64,000 nt of DNA from Pseudomonas sp. VD-NE ins. Its GTDB lineage: Bacteria > Pseudomonadota > Gammaproteobacteria > Pseudomonadales > Pseudomonadaceae. The position numbers and the translations under genes were made by a program. Numbering within the stretch: position 1 is the stretch's first letter; every line of letters begins with the position of its first letter. Positions 17,666 to 26,815 of this stretch are shown here, one piece after another. The notes beneath the pieces were generated by a model. The model was not told where the DNA came from and did no database searches. It saw nothing but the letters and a program-made list of their open reading frames with translations. Where the stretch lies: the NCBI RefSeq assembly GCF_031882575.1, contig NZ_CP134772.1, positions 5,220,501 through 5,284,500 on the forward strand, in the 5' to 3' direction.

Positions 17666-19093
17666 ATGCCCTCGCTGCCTCTTCGCTTGTCCGCACTGCT
17701 GCTGGCCCTGGGCCTGAGTGCCTGCGATGACGCCCCGCGTTTCACCAAGGCCGAGCCCGGTGAAGCACGTTCGGGCGGTGCAGCGACCGTGCGCAAGACC
17801 GATCAGAACGCGTTCTCTCTGCCCTCGGCCAACCTGCCGCCGTCACGCCGAGTGGATTTCAGCGTCGGTAACAGCTTCTTCCGCAGCCCGTGGGTGATTG
17901 CGCCGTCGACCACCACAGCGCGCGATGGCCTCGGCCCGTTGTTCAACACCAACGCCTGCCAGAACTGCCATATCAAGGACGGTCGCGGTCATCCGCCGAC
18001 GCCGGATGCCGCCAACGCGGTGTCGATGCTGGTCAGGCTGTCGATTCCCGACGCGCCGGAATATGTCCGGCTCATCGAGCAGGTTGGCGTGGTGCCGGAG
18101 CCGGTCTACGGCGGCCAGTTCCAGGACATGGCCGTGCCCGGCGTTGCCCCGGAAGGCAAGGTGCGCGTCGACTACACGCCAGTGCCCGTGCGTTTCAAGG
18201 ACGGCACCGAAGTCGAACTGCGCAAACCGGTGTTGCAGATCACTCAACTCGGCTACGGCCCGATGCACCCGGACACGCGCTTTTCCGCACGCGTCGCGCC
18301 GCCGATGATCGGCCTCGGCCTGCTGGAAGCGATCCCCGAAGAAGCCATCCTCGCCAACGCCGCCGCACAGGCCAAAGCGAAAAACGGCATCCATGGCCGG
18401 CCCAATCAGGTCTGGGATGACGCCTTGCAGAAAACCGTCATGGGCAGATTTGGCTGGAAAGCCGGGCAACCGAACCTCAATCAACAGAATGTTCACGCGT
18501 TTTCGGGTGATATGGGCCTTACGACGAGTTTGAGACCCTTTGATGACTGCACCGACGCGCAAACTGCCTGCAAACAGGCACCGAATGGCAATGGCCCGGA
18601 CGGCGAACCGGAAGTCAGCGACAACATTCTGCGTCTGGTGCTGTTCTACAGCCGTAACCTCGCCGTCCCTGCGCGTCGTGGCATCAACGACGAACAAGTG
18701 CTGGCCGGCAAGAACCTGTTTTTCCAGGCCGGTTGCGATTCCTGCCACACGCCGAAATACACCACCGCCGCCAACGCGGCCGAACCTGAGCTGGCCAATC
18801 AAGTGATTCGTCCGTACAGCGATCTGCTGCTGCATGACATGGGCGACGGTCTGGCCGACAACCGCACGGAATTCCAGGCCTCCGGCCGCGACTGGCGTAC
18901 GCCGCCGTTGTGGGGGATTGGCCTGACGCAAGCGGTCAGCGGGCACACGCAGTTTTTGCATGACGGTCGCGCGCGCAATCTGCTCGAAGCGGTGCTCTGG
19001 CATGGCGGCGAAGCGCAAGCCGCGCAGCAACAGGTTTTGTCTTTCAATGCCGAGCAGCGTGCCGCGCTACTGGCGTTTTTGAACTCACTTTAA
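17666..19093 (+). CDS. Di-haem c-type cytochrome lipoprotein (DUF1111, thiol-oxidoreductase-like)
   Basis: 475 residues; CAGGA precedes the ATG at 17666. Lipobox LSAC puts Cys20 as the lipidated residue. Two haem c sites: 'NACQNCHIKDG' (about 95-105) and 'GCDSCHTPKY' (about 356-365). The DUF1111 family is distantly related to MauG/cytochrome c peroxidase. It acts in the periplasm, probably as a redox partner in iron handling. It begins a three-gene transcript with the second imelysin (28-bp gap) and the DUF1513 gene (overlap). Confidence 0.88.
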   Translation: MPSLPLRLSALLLALGLSACDDAPRFTKAEPGEARSGGAATVRKTDQNAFSLPSANLPPSRRVDFSVGNSFFRSPWVIAPSTTTARDGLGPLFNTNACQNCHIKDGRGHPPTPDAANAVSMLVRLSIPDAPEYVRLIEQVGVVPEPVYGGQFQDMAVPGVAPEGKVRVDYTPVPVRFKDGTEVELRKPVLQITQLGYGPMHPDTRFSARVAPPMIGLGLLEAIPEEAILANAAAQAKAKNGIHGRPNQVWDDALQKTVMGRFGWKAGQPNLNQQNVHAFSGDMGLTTSLRPFDDCTDAQTACKQAPNGNGPDGEPEVSDNILRLVLFYSRNLAVPARRGINDEQVLAGKNLFFQAGCDSCHTPKYTTAANAAEPELANQVIRPYSDLLLHDMGDGLADNRTEFQASGRDWRTPPLWGIGLTQAVSGHTQFLHDGRARNLLEAVLWHGGEAQAAQQQVLSFNAEQRAALLAFLNSL

Positions 19094-19121
19094 ACACTGA
19101 TAAAAGAATCGGGAGCCCGAC

Positions 19122-20186
19122 ATGTTCCGTCCCAAGCTACTGTTCACCAGCCTCGCCGCGCTCGCCCTCGGCGCCTGCTCGCCGCAGGATCCGCAAGCGG
19201 TCACCTCGGCGGCCATCGCCAAATCGGTGATCCTGCCGACCTACACCCGTTGGGTCGAAGCCGACAAGCAACTGGCGGTCAGCGCCCTCGCCTACTGCCA
19301 GGGCAAAGAAACCCTGGAGACCGCGCGCGCCGACTTCCTGCACGCACAGAAAGCCTGGGCCGAGTTGCAACCGCTGCTGATCGGCCCGTTGGCCGAGGGC
19401 AACCGTTCGTGGCAGGTGCAGTTCTGGCCGGACAAGAAGAACCTCGTTGGCCGTCAGGTCGAACAACTGGTGGTCGCCCAGCCGCAGATCGATGCCGCCG
19501 CTTTGGCTAAATCCAGTGTGGTCGTGCAAGGCCTTTCGGCTTACGAATACATCCTCTTCGACGCCAAGCCTGACGTGGCCAATGCCGAACAGAAAGCCAA
19601 GTACTGCCCGCTGCTGATCGCCATCGGCGAGCGCCAGAAGCAATTGGCTGAAGAGATTCTGCAAGGCTGGAACAACAGCGACGGCATGCTTGCGCAGATG
19701 ACCAAGTTCCCCAACCAGCGCTACGCCGACTCCCACGAAGCGATCGCCGATCTGCTGCGGGTGCAGGTCACCGCGCTGGATACCCTGAAGAAAAAACTCG
19801 GCACGCCAATGGGCCGCCAGAGCAAGGGCGTGCCACAGCCGTTCCAGGCCGATGCATGGCGCAGCCAGTCGTCCCTGACCGCGCTGGAAGCCAGCCTCGC
19901 CGCTGCCAAAACCGTGTGGGAAGGCGTCGACAACAAAGGCCTGCGCGGTCTGTTGCCGGCTGAGCAAAAGCCATTGGCCGACAAGATCGATGCCGCTTAT
20001 GCCGCTTCGCTGAAACTGTTCGACAGCACCCAGCGTTCGCTCGGCGAAATGCTTGAAGACGACGCCGGTCGTCAGCAACTCAACGACATCTACGACAGCC
20101 TCAACGTCGTCCACCGCCTGCACGAAGGCGAACTGGCCAAGGCGCTGGGCATCCAACTAGGCTTCAACGCCAACGACGGTGACTGA
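19122..20186 (+). CDS. Second imelysin-family lipoprotein
   Basis: 354 residues; lipobox LGAC with Cys19 after a short signal (MFRPKLLFTSLAALALGAC). The helical-bundle imelysin domain covers most of the protein ('AWAELQPLLIGPLAEGNRSW'), but the usual GxHxxE site reads 'GLSAYEYILFD', so the His is missing and only the Glu remains. It is thus a different subtype from the icmP protein upstream. The stop codon overlaps the start of the next gene (TGATG), implying coupled translation. Confidence 0.85.
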   Translation: MFRPKLLFTSLAALALGACSPQDPQAVTSAAIAKSVILPTYTRWVEADKQLAVSALAYCQGKETLETARADFLHAQKAWAELQPLLIGPLAEGNRSWQVQFWPDKKNLVGRQVEQLVVAQPQIDAAALAKSSVVVQGLSAYEYILFDAKPDVANAEQKAKYCPLLIAIGERQKQLAEEILQGWNNSDGMLAQMTKFPNQRYADSHEAIADLLRVQVTALDTLKKKLGTPMGRQSKGVPQPFQADAWRSQSSLTALEASLAAAKTVWEGVDNKGLRGLLPAEQKPLADKIDAAYAASLKLFDSTQRSLGEMLEDDAGRQQLNDIYDSLNVVHRLHEGELAKALGIQLGFNANDGD

Positions 20187-21301
20187 TGAGGGCAACTGCC
20201 ATGCTGCGACGTCAGGTTCTGACTTTAGGTAGTGCACTGCTGGGAGCAGTGACGCTGGGCGGCTGGACGCTGTTCAAACGCAAGGATCAGAGCCCGCTGT
20301 TGCTGTCGGCGCGCGACGACACTGACGGCAAGCACTACGCCGTCGGTTATCGGCTCGATGGCACGCGGGTGTTCGCCACCGAAGTCGGCCAGCGTTGCCA
20401 CGACATCCTCAACCACCCGACGCAGCCGATCGCGCTGTTCGTCGCACGTCGCCCGGGCACCGAGAGTTACCTGATCGATCTGCGCGACGGCACGTTGCTG
20501 CAAACCGTGACGTCGCAGCCGAACCGGCATTTCTACGGTCACGCCGTGGTGCACAGGGACGGCGAATACCTGTACGCCACCGAGAACGACACGACCGATC
20601 CCGGTCGCGGTTTGCTCGGTGTGTACAAGTTCGAAGGCGAGCGGCTGGTGCACACGGGGGAGATTTCCACCCACGGCCTCGGCCCGCATCAAGTGTCGTG
20701 GATGCCTGATGGCGAGACGCTGGTGGTGGCCAATGGCGGGATTCGCACCGAGGCGGAAAGCCGCGTCGATATGAACCTCAACGCCATGGAGCCGAGCCTG
20801 GTCCTGATGCAGCGCGACGGCACGTTGCTGAGCAAGGAAACCCTCGCCCAGCAGATGAACAGCGTGCGCCATCTGGGCATTGCCAGCGACGGCACCATCG
20901 TCGCCGGCCAGCAATTCATGGGCGCCTCGCATGAGCGTTCGGAGCTGTTGGCGATCAAGCGGCCGGGGCAGCCATTCGTGGCCTTCCCGGTGCCGGAGCA
21001 TCAGTTGCAGTCGATGGGGCATTACACCGCCAGTGTTGCGGTGCACAGCGACTTGCGCCTGGTCGCCCTGACGGCGCCGCGTGGCAACCGCTTCTTTATC
21101 TGGGATCTGGACAGCGGCGAAGTCCGCCTCGATGCGCCGCTGCCCGATTGCGCCGGTGTCGGTGCAGTGAAAGACGGCTTTGTCGTGACCTCCGGTCAAG
21201 GCCGTTGCCGTTACTACGATTGCCGTCAGGATGAGTTGCTGGCCAAACCGCTGGAGTTGCCGGCGGGGCTCTGGGACAACCATCTACACCTGATGGCGTA
21301 A
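20186..21301 (+). CDS. DUF1513 Tat-exported beta-propeller-like protein
   Basis: 371 residues. The N-terminus MRATAMLRRQVLTLGSALLG has a twin-arginine-like motif (RRQVLTL) followed by a hydrophobic stretch, indicating export in a folded state. The body is rich in repeated 'GTLL', 'VVANGG' and 'HLGIASDGTIVAGQQF' strands, consistent with the seven-bladed propeller predicted for DUF1513. This gene closes the DUF1111-imelysin-DUF1513 unit that is conserved in many proteobacteria; a metal or redox role is inferred from those partners. Confidence 0.82.
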   Translation: MRATAMLRRQVLTLGSALLGAVTLGGWTLFKRKDQSPLLLSARDDTDGKHYAVGYRLDGTRVFATEVGQRCHDILNHPTQPIALFVARRPGTESYLIDLRDGTLLQTVTSQPNRHFYGHAVVHRDGEYLYATENDTTDPGRGLLGVYKFEGERLVHTGEISTHGLGPHQVSWMPDGETLVVANGGIRTEAESRVDMNLNAMEPSLVLMQRDGTLLSKETLAQQMNSVRHLGIASDGTIVAGQQFMGASHERSELLAIKRPGQPFVAFPVPEHQLQSMGHYTASVAVHSDLRLVALTAPRGNRFFIWDLDSGEVRLDAPLPDCAGVGAVKDGFVVTSGQGRCRYYDCRQDELLAKPLELPAGLWDNHLHLMA

Positions 21302-21311
21302 AAAAAGCTTT

Positions 21312-21402
21312 AAAAGATCGCAGCCTGCGGCAGCTCCTACTCTGGAATGCAATCCCCTGTAGGAGCTGGCGAAGGCTCGGGCCGCGATCGGACGATCTTT
21401 TT
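21312..21402. repeat. Inverted repeat of the GATCGCAGCC family (complete)
   Basis: AAAAGATCGCAGCCTGCGGC with AGCTCCTAC, and the inverse GTAGGAGCTGGCGAAGGCTC ending CGATCTTTTT; nearly the same as 15804-15902. It serves as the likely terminator of the DUF1513 transcript. Confidence 0.8.
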
Positions 21403-21496
21403 GCGCCACCCTGTAAGAACTGTCAGTTGGAATCCCCCCTGTACTCGGAGTAATGTGCCCGCCTGTCTCACCTGATTTATCCAAGGAACTGGAAAT

Positions 21497-22645
21497 ATGC
21501 TGCGTCGCCGCATGCTGATCATGTTGGGTGTTGTTTTGTTGATCGTCCTGGTGCTGGGCGGGTACAAAGCCTTTTCGATCTACACGATGATCCAGGGCTT
21601 TTCCAAGCCGAAACCGCCGATCAGCGTCGCCGTGGCCAACGCCACCGAACGCCCGTGGCAGATGCGCCTGCCCACCGTCGGCAGCCTCAAGGCACTGCAA
21701 GGCGTCGACCTGAGTCTTGAGGTCGCCGGCACTGTCACCGAGCTCAAATTCGAATCCGGACAGAAGGTCAAGGCCGGGCAACCGCTGCTGCAACTCGACA
21801 GCGCCGTCGAAGCAGCACTGCTGGAGACCGCCAAGGCCGATCTGGGTCTTGCGCAACTGGACTTCGGCCGAGGCAGCCAACTGGTCGACAGCCGCGCCAT
21901 TTCCAAAGGCGAGTACGACCGCCTCTCCGCCGTGCTGCAAAAGAACAAAGCCACGGTCAATCAGCTCAACGCAGCGCTGGCGAAAAAGCACATTCTCGCG
22001 CCGTTCAGCGGCACCATCGGCATCCGCCAGGTCGACATTGGCGACTACCTCGCCAGCGGCACCAAAATCGCTACCCTGCAGGATTTGAGCAGCCTCTACG
22101 CCGACTTCTACCTGCCCGAGCAATCGATCCCGAAACTGGCCATCGGTCAACCGGTGCAGATCTCGGTCTCCGCTTACCCCGGGCAAAACTTCGCCGGCAA
22201 GATCAGCGCAATCAACCCGATCGTTGAAAGCACCACGCGCAATATTCTGATCCGCGCCACCCTGGCCAACCCCGATGGCAAACTGCTGCCGGGCATGTTT
22301 GCCAGCCTTGAAGTGCTGCTGCCCGATCCGCAAAAACACATCGTTGTGCCGGAGAGCGCGATCACCTACACCCTCTACGGCAACTCGATCTACGTGGTCG
22401 GGCAGAAGAAAGCCGAGGACGGCAGCCTCGAAAAGGACGACAAAGGCCAACCAGTGCTGATCGCCGAACGCCGCTTCATCGAAACCGGTGAACGCCGCGA
22501 TGGCCTGGTGATGATCAACAAGGGTGTGCAGAACGGCGAACAAGTGGTGACGGCTGGCCAGATCAAACTGGACAACGGCGCACACATCGCCATCAGCGAC
22601 GACAAGACCCTCGGCGAGCAGAACAGTCCGCCTCGCGCCGACTGA
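21497..22645 (+). CDS. mexV: RND efflux periplasmic adaptor (MexV-like)
   Basis: 382 residues. An N-terminal membrane segment (about 8-28) anchors it; no lipobox is seen. Biotinyl-lipoyl-like halves: 'DLSLEVAGTVTELKFESGQK' (about 75-94) and 'LAPFSGTIGIRQVDIGDYL' (about 170-188), with the alpha-hairpin between, then a beta-barrel with 'LYADFYLPEQSIPKLAIGQ'. It links the inner-membrane pump to an outer-membrane channel. The position (PA4374-PA4375 neighbourhood) suggests MexV; the name rests on synteny and pair order. Confidence 0.85.
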   Translation: MLRRRMLIMLGVVLLIVLVLGGYKAFSIYTMIQGFSKPKPPISVAVANATERPWQMRLPTVGSLKALQGVDLSLEVAGTVTELKFESGQKVKAGQPLLQLDSAVEAALLETAKADLGLAQLDFGRGSQLVDSRAISKGEYDRLSAVLQKNKATVNQLNAALAKKHILAPFSGTIGIRQVDIGDYLASGTKIATLQDLSSLYADFYLPEQSIPKLAIGQPVQISVSAYPGQNFAGKISAINPIVESTTRNILIRATLANPDGKLLPGMFASLEVLLPDPQKHIVVPESAITYTLYGNSIYVVGQKKAEDGSLEKDDKGQPVLIAERRFIETGERRDGLVMINKGVQNGEQVVTAGQIKLDNGAHIAISDDKTLGEQNSPPRAD

Positions 22646-22658
22646 TCAAGGAATCCCC

Positions 22659-25600
22659 ATGGCTTTTACTGATCCGTTCATCCGCCGCCCGGTGCTCGCC
22701 ACCGTGGTCAGCCTGTTGATTGTGCTTCTGGGCTTTCAGGCCTGGAGCAAGTTGCCGCTGCGCCAATACCCGCAAATGGAAAACGCCCTGATCACCGTGA
22801 CCACCGCTTACCCCGGGGCCAACGCCGAAACCATTCAGGGCTACATCACCCAGCCGATGCAGCAAAGTCTGGCCAGCGCCGAGGGCATCGACTACATGAC
22901 CTCGGTCAGCCGGCAGAACTTCTCGGTGATTTCGATCTACGCGCGCATCGGCTCCAATACCGACCGTTTGTTCACCGAGTTGCTGGCCAAGGCCAACGAA
23001 GTCAAGAACAAGCTGCCGCAGGACGCCGAAGACCCGGTGCTGAGCAAGGAGTCCGCCGATGCCTCGGCGCTGATGTACATCAGCTTCTTCAGCAAGGATT
23101 TGAGCAACCCGCAGATCACCGATTACCTGTCACGGGTGATCCAGCCAAAACTGGCCACGCTGCCGGGCATGGCCGAAGCAGAGATTCTCGGCAATCAGGT
23201 GTTCGCCATGCGCCTGTGGCTCGACCCGGTGAAACTCGCCGGTTTCGGCCTCAGCGCCAGCGATGTGACCAACGCCGTGCGCCAGTACAACTTCCTCTCC
23301 GCCGCCGGCGAAGTGAAAGGCGAGTACGTGGTCACCAGCATCAACGCCAACACCGAGCTGAAATCCGCCGAGGCTTTTGCGGCGATTCCGCTCAAGGTCA
23401 GTGGCGACAGCCGCGTGCTGCTCAGCGATGTCGCGCGGGTGGAAATGGGTGCGGAAAACTACGACTCGATCAGCTCCTTCGGTGGCACGCCGTCGGTGTA
23501 CATCGGCATCAAAGCCACACCGGGCGCCAACCCGCTGGACGTGATCAAGGAAGTGCGCAAGCTGATGCCGGAGCTGGAAGCGCAACTGCCGCCGAACCTG
23601 AAAAGCGAGATCGCTTACGACGCTACGCTGTTTATTCAGGCCTCCATTGATGAAGTGGTGAAAACCCTGTTCGAAGCGGTGCTGATCGTTATCGTCGTGG
23701 TGTTCCTGTTCCTCGGCGCGCTACGTTCGGTGGTGATCCCGGTGGTGACCATTCCGCTGTCGATGATCGGCGTGATGTTCTTCATGCAGATGATGGGCTA
23801 CTCGATGAACCTGTTGACGCTGCTGGCAATGGTGCTGGCCATCGGTCTGGTCGTCGACGACGCTATTGTCGTGGTGGAGAACATCCACCGGCACATCGAG
23901 GAAGGCAAGACGCCGTTTGATGCGGCGCTGGAAGGCGCGCGAGAAATCGCCATGCCGGTGGTCTCGATGACCATCACCCTGGCGGCGGTGTATGCGCCGA
24001 TCGGTTTTCTCACCGGGCTGACCGGGGCGTTGTTCAAGGAGTTTGCGCTGACCCTGGCCGGCGCGGTGGTGATTTCCGGGATCGTCGCCCTGACCCTGTC
24101 GCCGATGATGTGCGCGTTTTTGCTGCGTCACGAGGAAAACCCCAGCGGCCTGGCGCACCGCCTCGACCGTATCTTCGAAGGCCTCAAGCGCCGCTATCAG
24201 AGCATGCTGCACGGCACGCTGAACACGCGCCCGGTGGTGCTGGTGTTCGCGGTGATCGTGCTGTGCCTGATCCCGGTGTTCCTCAAATTCACCAAATCGG
24301 AGCTGGCCCCGGACGAAGATCAGGGCATCATTTTCATGATGGCCACTGCGCCGCAGCCGACCAACCTTGATTACCTGAGCACCTACACCGACGAATTCAT
24401 CAAGATCTTCAAGGAGTTTCCGGAGTACTACTCCTCGTTCCAGATCAACGGCTACAACGGTGTACAGGCGGGGATCGGCGGTTTCCTGCTCAAGCCGTGG
24501 AACGAACGCAGCCGCACGCAGATGCAGATCCTCCCCGAGGTGCAAGGCAAACTGGGCGCCATCCCCGGCCTGCAGATTTTCGGCTTCAACCTGCCCTCCT
24601 TGCCCGGCACCGGCGAAGGCTTGCCGTTCGAGTTTGTGGTCAACACCGCCAACGATTACGAACTGCTGCTGCAAGTCGCCGACCGGATCAAGAAACGCGC
24701 GATGGAATCCGGCAAATTCGCCTTCGTCGACCTTGATCTGGCGTTCGACAAACCCGAGGTGGTGGTCGATATCGACCGCGCCAAAGCGGCGCAGATGGGC
24801 GTGTCGATGCTGGATCTCGGTGGCACGCTGGCGACGCTGCTGGGCGAGGCGGAAATCAACCGGTTCACCATCGAAGGGCGCAGCTACAAGGTGATCGCCC
24901 AGGTCGAACGGCCATACCGCGATAACCCGGACTGGCTGAACAACTATTACGTGAAAAACACTCAGGGCGAGTTGCTGCCACTGTCGACGCTGATCAAGGT
25001 CAGCGACCGCGCACGACCGCGTCAGCTCAACCAGTTCCAACAGCTCAACGCGGCGAAGATTTCCGGGTTCCCGCTGGTCAGCATGGGCGAAGCCATCGAC
25101 ACCGTGCTGCAGATCGCCCGGGAAGAAGCGCCGGCCGGGTTTGCCTTCGACTATGGCGGCGCCTCACGCCAGTTCGTCCAGGAAGGCAGTGCCTTGTGGG
25201 TGACGTTTGCCTTGGCCCTGGCGATTATCTTTCTGGTGCTGGCGGCGCAGTTCGAGAGCTTCCGCGATCCGCTGGTGATTCTGGTGACGGTGCCGTTGTC
25301 GATCTGCGGGGCGTTGATTCCGCTGTTCCTTGGTTGGTCGAGTATGAACATCTACACTCAGGTCGGGCTGGTGACGCTGATCGGCCTGATCAGTAAACAC
25401 GGGATTCTGATCGTCGAGTTCGCCAACCAGTTGCGCAAGGACAAAGGCCTGACGGCGCGTGAAGCCGTTGAGGAAGCGGCGGCGATTCGTTTGCGGCCGG
25501 TGTTGATGACCACGGCGGCGATGGTGTTTGGCATGGTGCCGTTGATTCTGGCCACGGGTGCTGGGGCGGTCAGCCGGTTTGATATCGGTATGGTGATTGC

Positions 25601-25694
25601 CACGGGGATGTCGATTGGCACGTTGTTTACGCTGTTTGTCTTGCCGTGCGTGTACACCCTGCTGGCGAAACCCGATCCCAAACAAACCGCGTAA
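22659..25694 (+). CDS. mexW: RND efflux inner-membrane pump (MexW-like, HAE1 family)
   Basis: 1011 residues, in the usual range for hydrophobe/amphiphile RND pumps. MAFTDPFIRRPVLATVVSLL starts helix 1. 'GLVVDDAIVVVENIHRHIEE' (about 397-416) holds the two essential Asp of the proton relay in helix 4. The second half repeats the topology. It lies 13 bp after the adaptor gene. No outer-membrane factor gene follows, so it probably borrows OprM or similar, as MexVW does. A REP doublet and a terminator follow. Confidence 0.92.
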   Translation: MAFTDPFIRRPVLATVVSLLIVLLGFQAWSKLPLRQYPQMENALITVTTAYPGANAETIQGYITQPMQQSLASAEGIDYMTSVSRQNFSVISIYARIGSNTDRLFTELLAKANEVKNKLPQDAEDPVLSKESADASALMYISFFSKDLSNPQITDYLSRVIQPKLATLPGMAEAEILGNQVFAMRLWLDPVKLAGFGLSASDVTNAVRQYNFLSAAGEVKGEYVVTSINANTELKSAEAFAAIPLKVSGDSRVLLSDVARVEMGAENYDSISSFGGTPSVYIGIKATPGANPLDVIKEVRKLMPELEAQLPPNLKSEIAYDATLFIQASIDEVVKTLFEAVLIVIVVVFLFLGALRSVVIPVVTIPLSMIGVMFFMQMMGYSMNLLTLLAMVLAIGLVVDDAIVVVENIHRHIEEGKTPFDAALEGAREIAMPVVSMTITLAAVYAPIGFLTGLTGALFKEFALTLAGAVVISGIVALTLSPMMCAFLLRHEENPSGLAHRLDRIFEGLKRRYQSMLHGTLNTRPVVLVFAVIVLCLIPVFLKFTKSELAPDEDQGIIFMMATAPQPTNLDYLSTYTDEFIKIFKEFPEYYSSFQINGYNGVQAGIGGFLLKPWNERSRTQMQILPEVQGKLGAIPGLQIFGFNLPSLPGTGEGLPFEFVVNTANDYELLLQVADRIKKRAMESGKFAFVDLDLAFDKPEVVVDIDRAKAAQMGVSMLDLGGTLATLLGEAEINRFTIEGRSYKVIAQVERPYRDNPDWLNNYYVKNTQGELLPLSTLIKVSDRARPRQLNQFQQLNAAKISGFPLVSMGEAIDTVLQIAREEAPAGFAFDYGGASRQFVQEGSALWVTFALALAIIFLVLAAQFESFRDPLVILVTVPLSICGALIPLFLGWSSMNIYTQVGLVTLIGLISKHGILIVEFANQLRKDKGLTAREAVEEAAAIRLRPVLMTTAAMVFGMVPLILATGAGAVSRFDIGMVIATGMSIGTLFTLFVLPCVYTLLAKPDPKQTA

Positions 25695-25698
25695 CCCT

Positions 25699-25790
25699 GT
25701 GTGGGAGCGAGCCTGCTCGCGAAGGCGGTGTGTCAGACACCATAGGTATTAACTGACAGACCGCTTTCGCGAGCAGGCTCGCTCCCACAG
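25699..25790. repeat. REP doublet (GTGGGAGCGAGCCTGCTCGC family)
   Basis: TGTGGGAGCGAGCCTGCTCG and its inverse ending GGCTCGCTCCCACAG, about 45 bp apart; same as 3429-3518. Confidence 0.85.
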
Positions 25791-25815
25791 GGGGCCAGAC
25801 CCGAATTCCTGGCAT

Positions 25816-25846
25816 AAAAAAAGGCCTCGCATCTGCGAGGCCTTTT
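25816..25846. terminator. Bidirectional terminator between mexW and the 25865 gene
   Basis: AAAAAAAGGCCTCGC ATC TGCGAGGCCTTTT: a 9-bp GC-rich stem with an A run before and T run after, suited to both converging transcripts. Confidence 0.85.
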
Positions 25847-25864
25847 ATGTGGGCTTCAATCGGT

Positions 25865-26092
25865 TCAACTTTGCGGCCTCATCCCTTGAGAAAGTCCGAA
25901 CATGAACAGCAACAAATCATGATCGGGTTTGGTCGCCACGGAGGCTTTCGCCACCCGTGGGACTGCGCAATGGGCGTCGTCTACGGACGCGCCAACCACC
26001 TGCATGCGGGGCTGCTCCCAGGCAGCCACCGCCAATGACGCAACTGCCAAGGCTCCAACCAAAAACAAACCTCGTGCAATTTCTAGTTTCAT
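25865..26092 (-). CDS. Small secreted hypothetical protein (75 aa)
   Basis: 75 residues starting MKLEIARGLFLVGALAVASL, a Sec signal peptide with likely cleavage near AVAA-W. The mature part of about 50 residues contains one Cys and no known motif. Its start lies two bases after the inaA stop, so it is the last gene of the methyltransferase-inaA transcript. PAO1 also has a small hypothetical gene (PA4377) at this place. Confidence 0.65.
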   Translation of the reverse strand: MKLEIARGLFLVGALAVASLAVAAWEQPRMQVVGASVDDAHCAVPRVAKASVATKPDHDLLLFMFGLSQGMRPQS

Positions 26093-26094
26093 CG

Positions 26095-26811
26095 CTATAA
26101 ACCTTTGATAGCGCTGCCAAACGCCGTCTCATAAAAGTAGACGAGTTTTTTCCAGTCCGCGTCGCGGAACGACGAATGGCGGCGCAATTGCTTCATGTCG
26201 TGGGAAGCGGCGCGATAGGCGGTCAGACGCTGGCGGCATTTCTCCAGATCGATCAAAGCGACCTCGACCTTGGCCGACTCGCCTTCGCCGGTCACGCGCA
26301 CAAACACGTGTTTGATGTAGATGCAGCTGTGCTGCCAACGGCCCTTGTGCATGCGCGCCAGGTTCTCGGCGAGGTCCTTGAGCACGCGCTCATAAACCAC
26401 ATCGCCACACTGATCGCGACCGCCGGCAGCCGCCAGCCAATGTTCCAGTTCCTGGAAACCGTCCAGGGACTTGGTCACCAGCAGCGCGCGCCATTTGTGC
26501 TGCGGATCAGGCTGGGCGCCGCAAAAAACGATTTCTGGCACGCGCACACCGAGCTTGCTTACGCCGGTCAGCGCATCAAGTTCACGCAAAACAGTAGGAC
26601 GGCCAAAAGGGTGCAACCAACTGCGATAGATATGACCAGTCTGGCGCTTGGCGTACAGCAGTTGACCATCGCGCCCCACGACCCTTTGCACGCCACTTTC
26701 CCCGCCACGTCGAACGTTGGGCTCTTCCACCCACTCGCCGCGCTGGTTCCAGTAAAAGTCAAAGCGATCTTGCGGAGCGACATCCGTTTCTGCTGCAAAT
26801 TGCACTGCCAT
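26095..26811 (-). CDS. inaA: InaA-family lipopolysaccharide kinase
   Basis: 238 residues from ATG 26811 (MAVQFAAETDVAPQDRFDFY); the frame stays open upstream into the methyltransferase gene but that part is a shadow. The fold is that of Kdo/WaaP-type protein-kinase-like LPS kinases: Lys region 'LLYAKRQTGHIYRS', 'NLARMHKGRWQHSCIYIKHV' (catalytic-loop region with His) and 'VALIDLEKCRQRL' (DLE replacing DFG). It phosphorylates LPS core or a related envelope substrate; the exact target is unknown. Four bases separate it from the methyltransferase gene. PAO1 equivalent PA4378. Confidence 0.85.
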   Translation of the reverse strand: MAVQFAAETDVAPQDRFDFYWNQRGEWVEEPNVRRGGESGVQRVVGRDGQLLYAKRQTGHIYRSWLHPFGRPTVLRELDALTGVSKLGVRVPEIVFCGAQPDPQHKWRALLVTKSLDGFQELEHWLAAAGGRDQCGDVVYERVLKDLAENLARMHKGRWQHSCIYIKHVFVRVTGEGESAKVEVALIDLEKCRQRLTAYRAASHDMKQLRRHSSFRDADWKKLVYFYETAFGSAIKGL

Positions 26812-26815
26812 CCTG

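Noticed and set aside
23721..25040. Long His/Arg/Gln-rich open frame antisense to mexW
   Set aside because: Typical antisense shadow of a membrane-protein gene.
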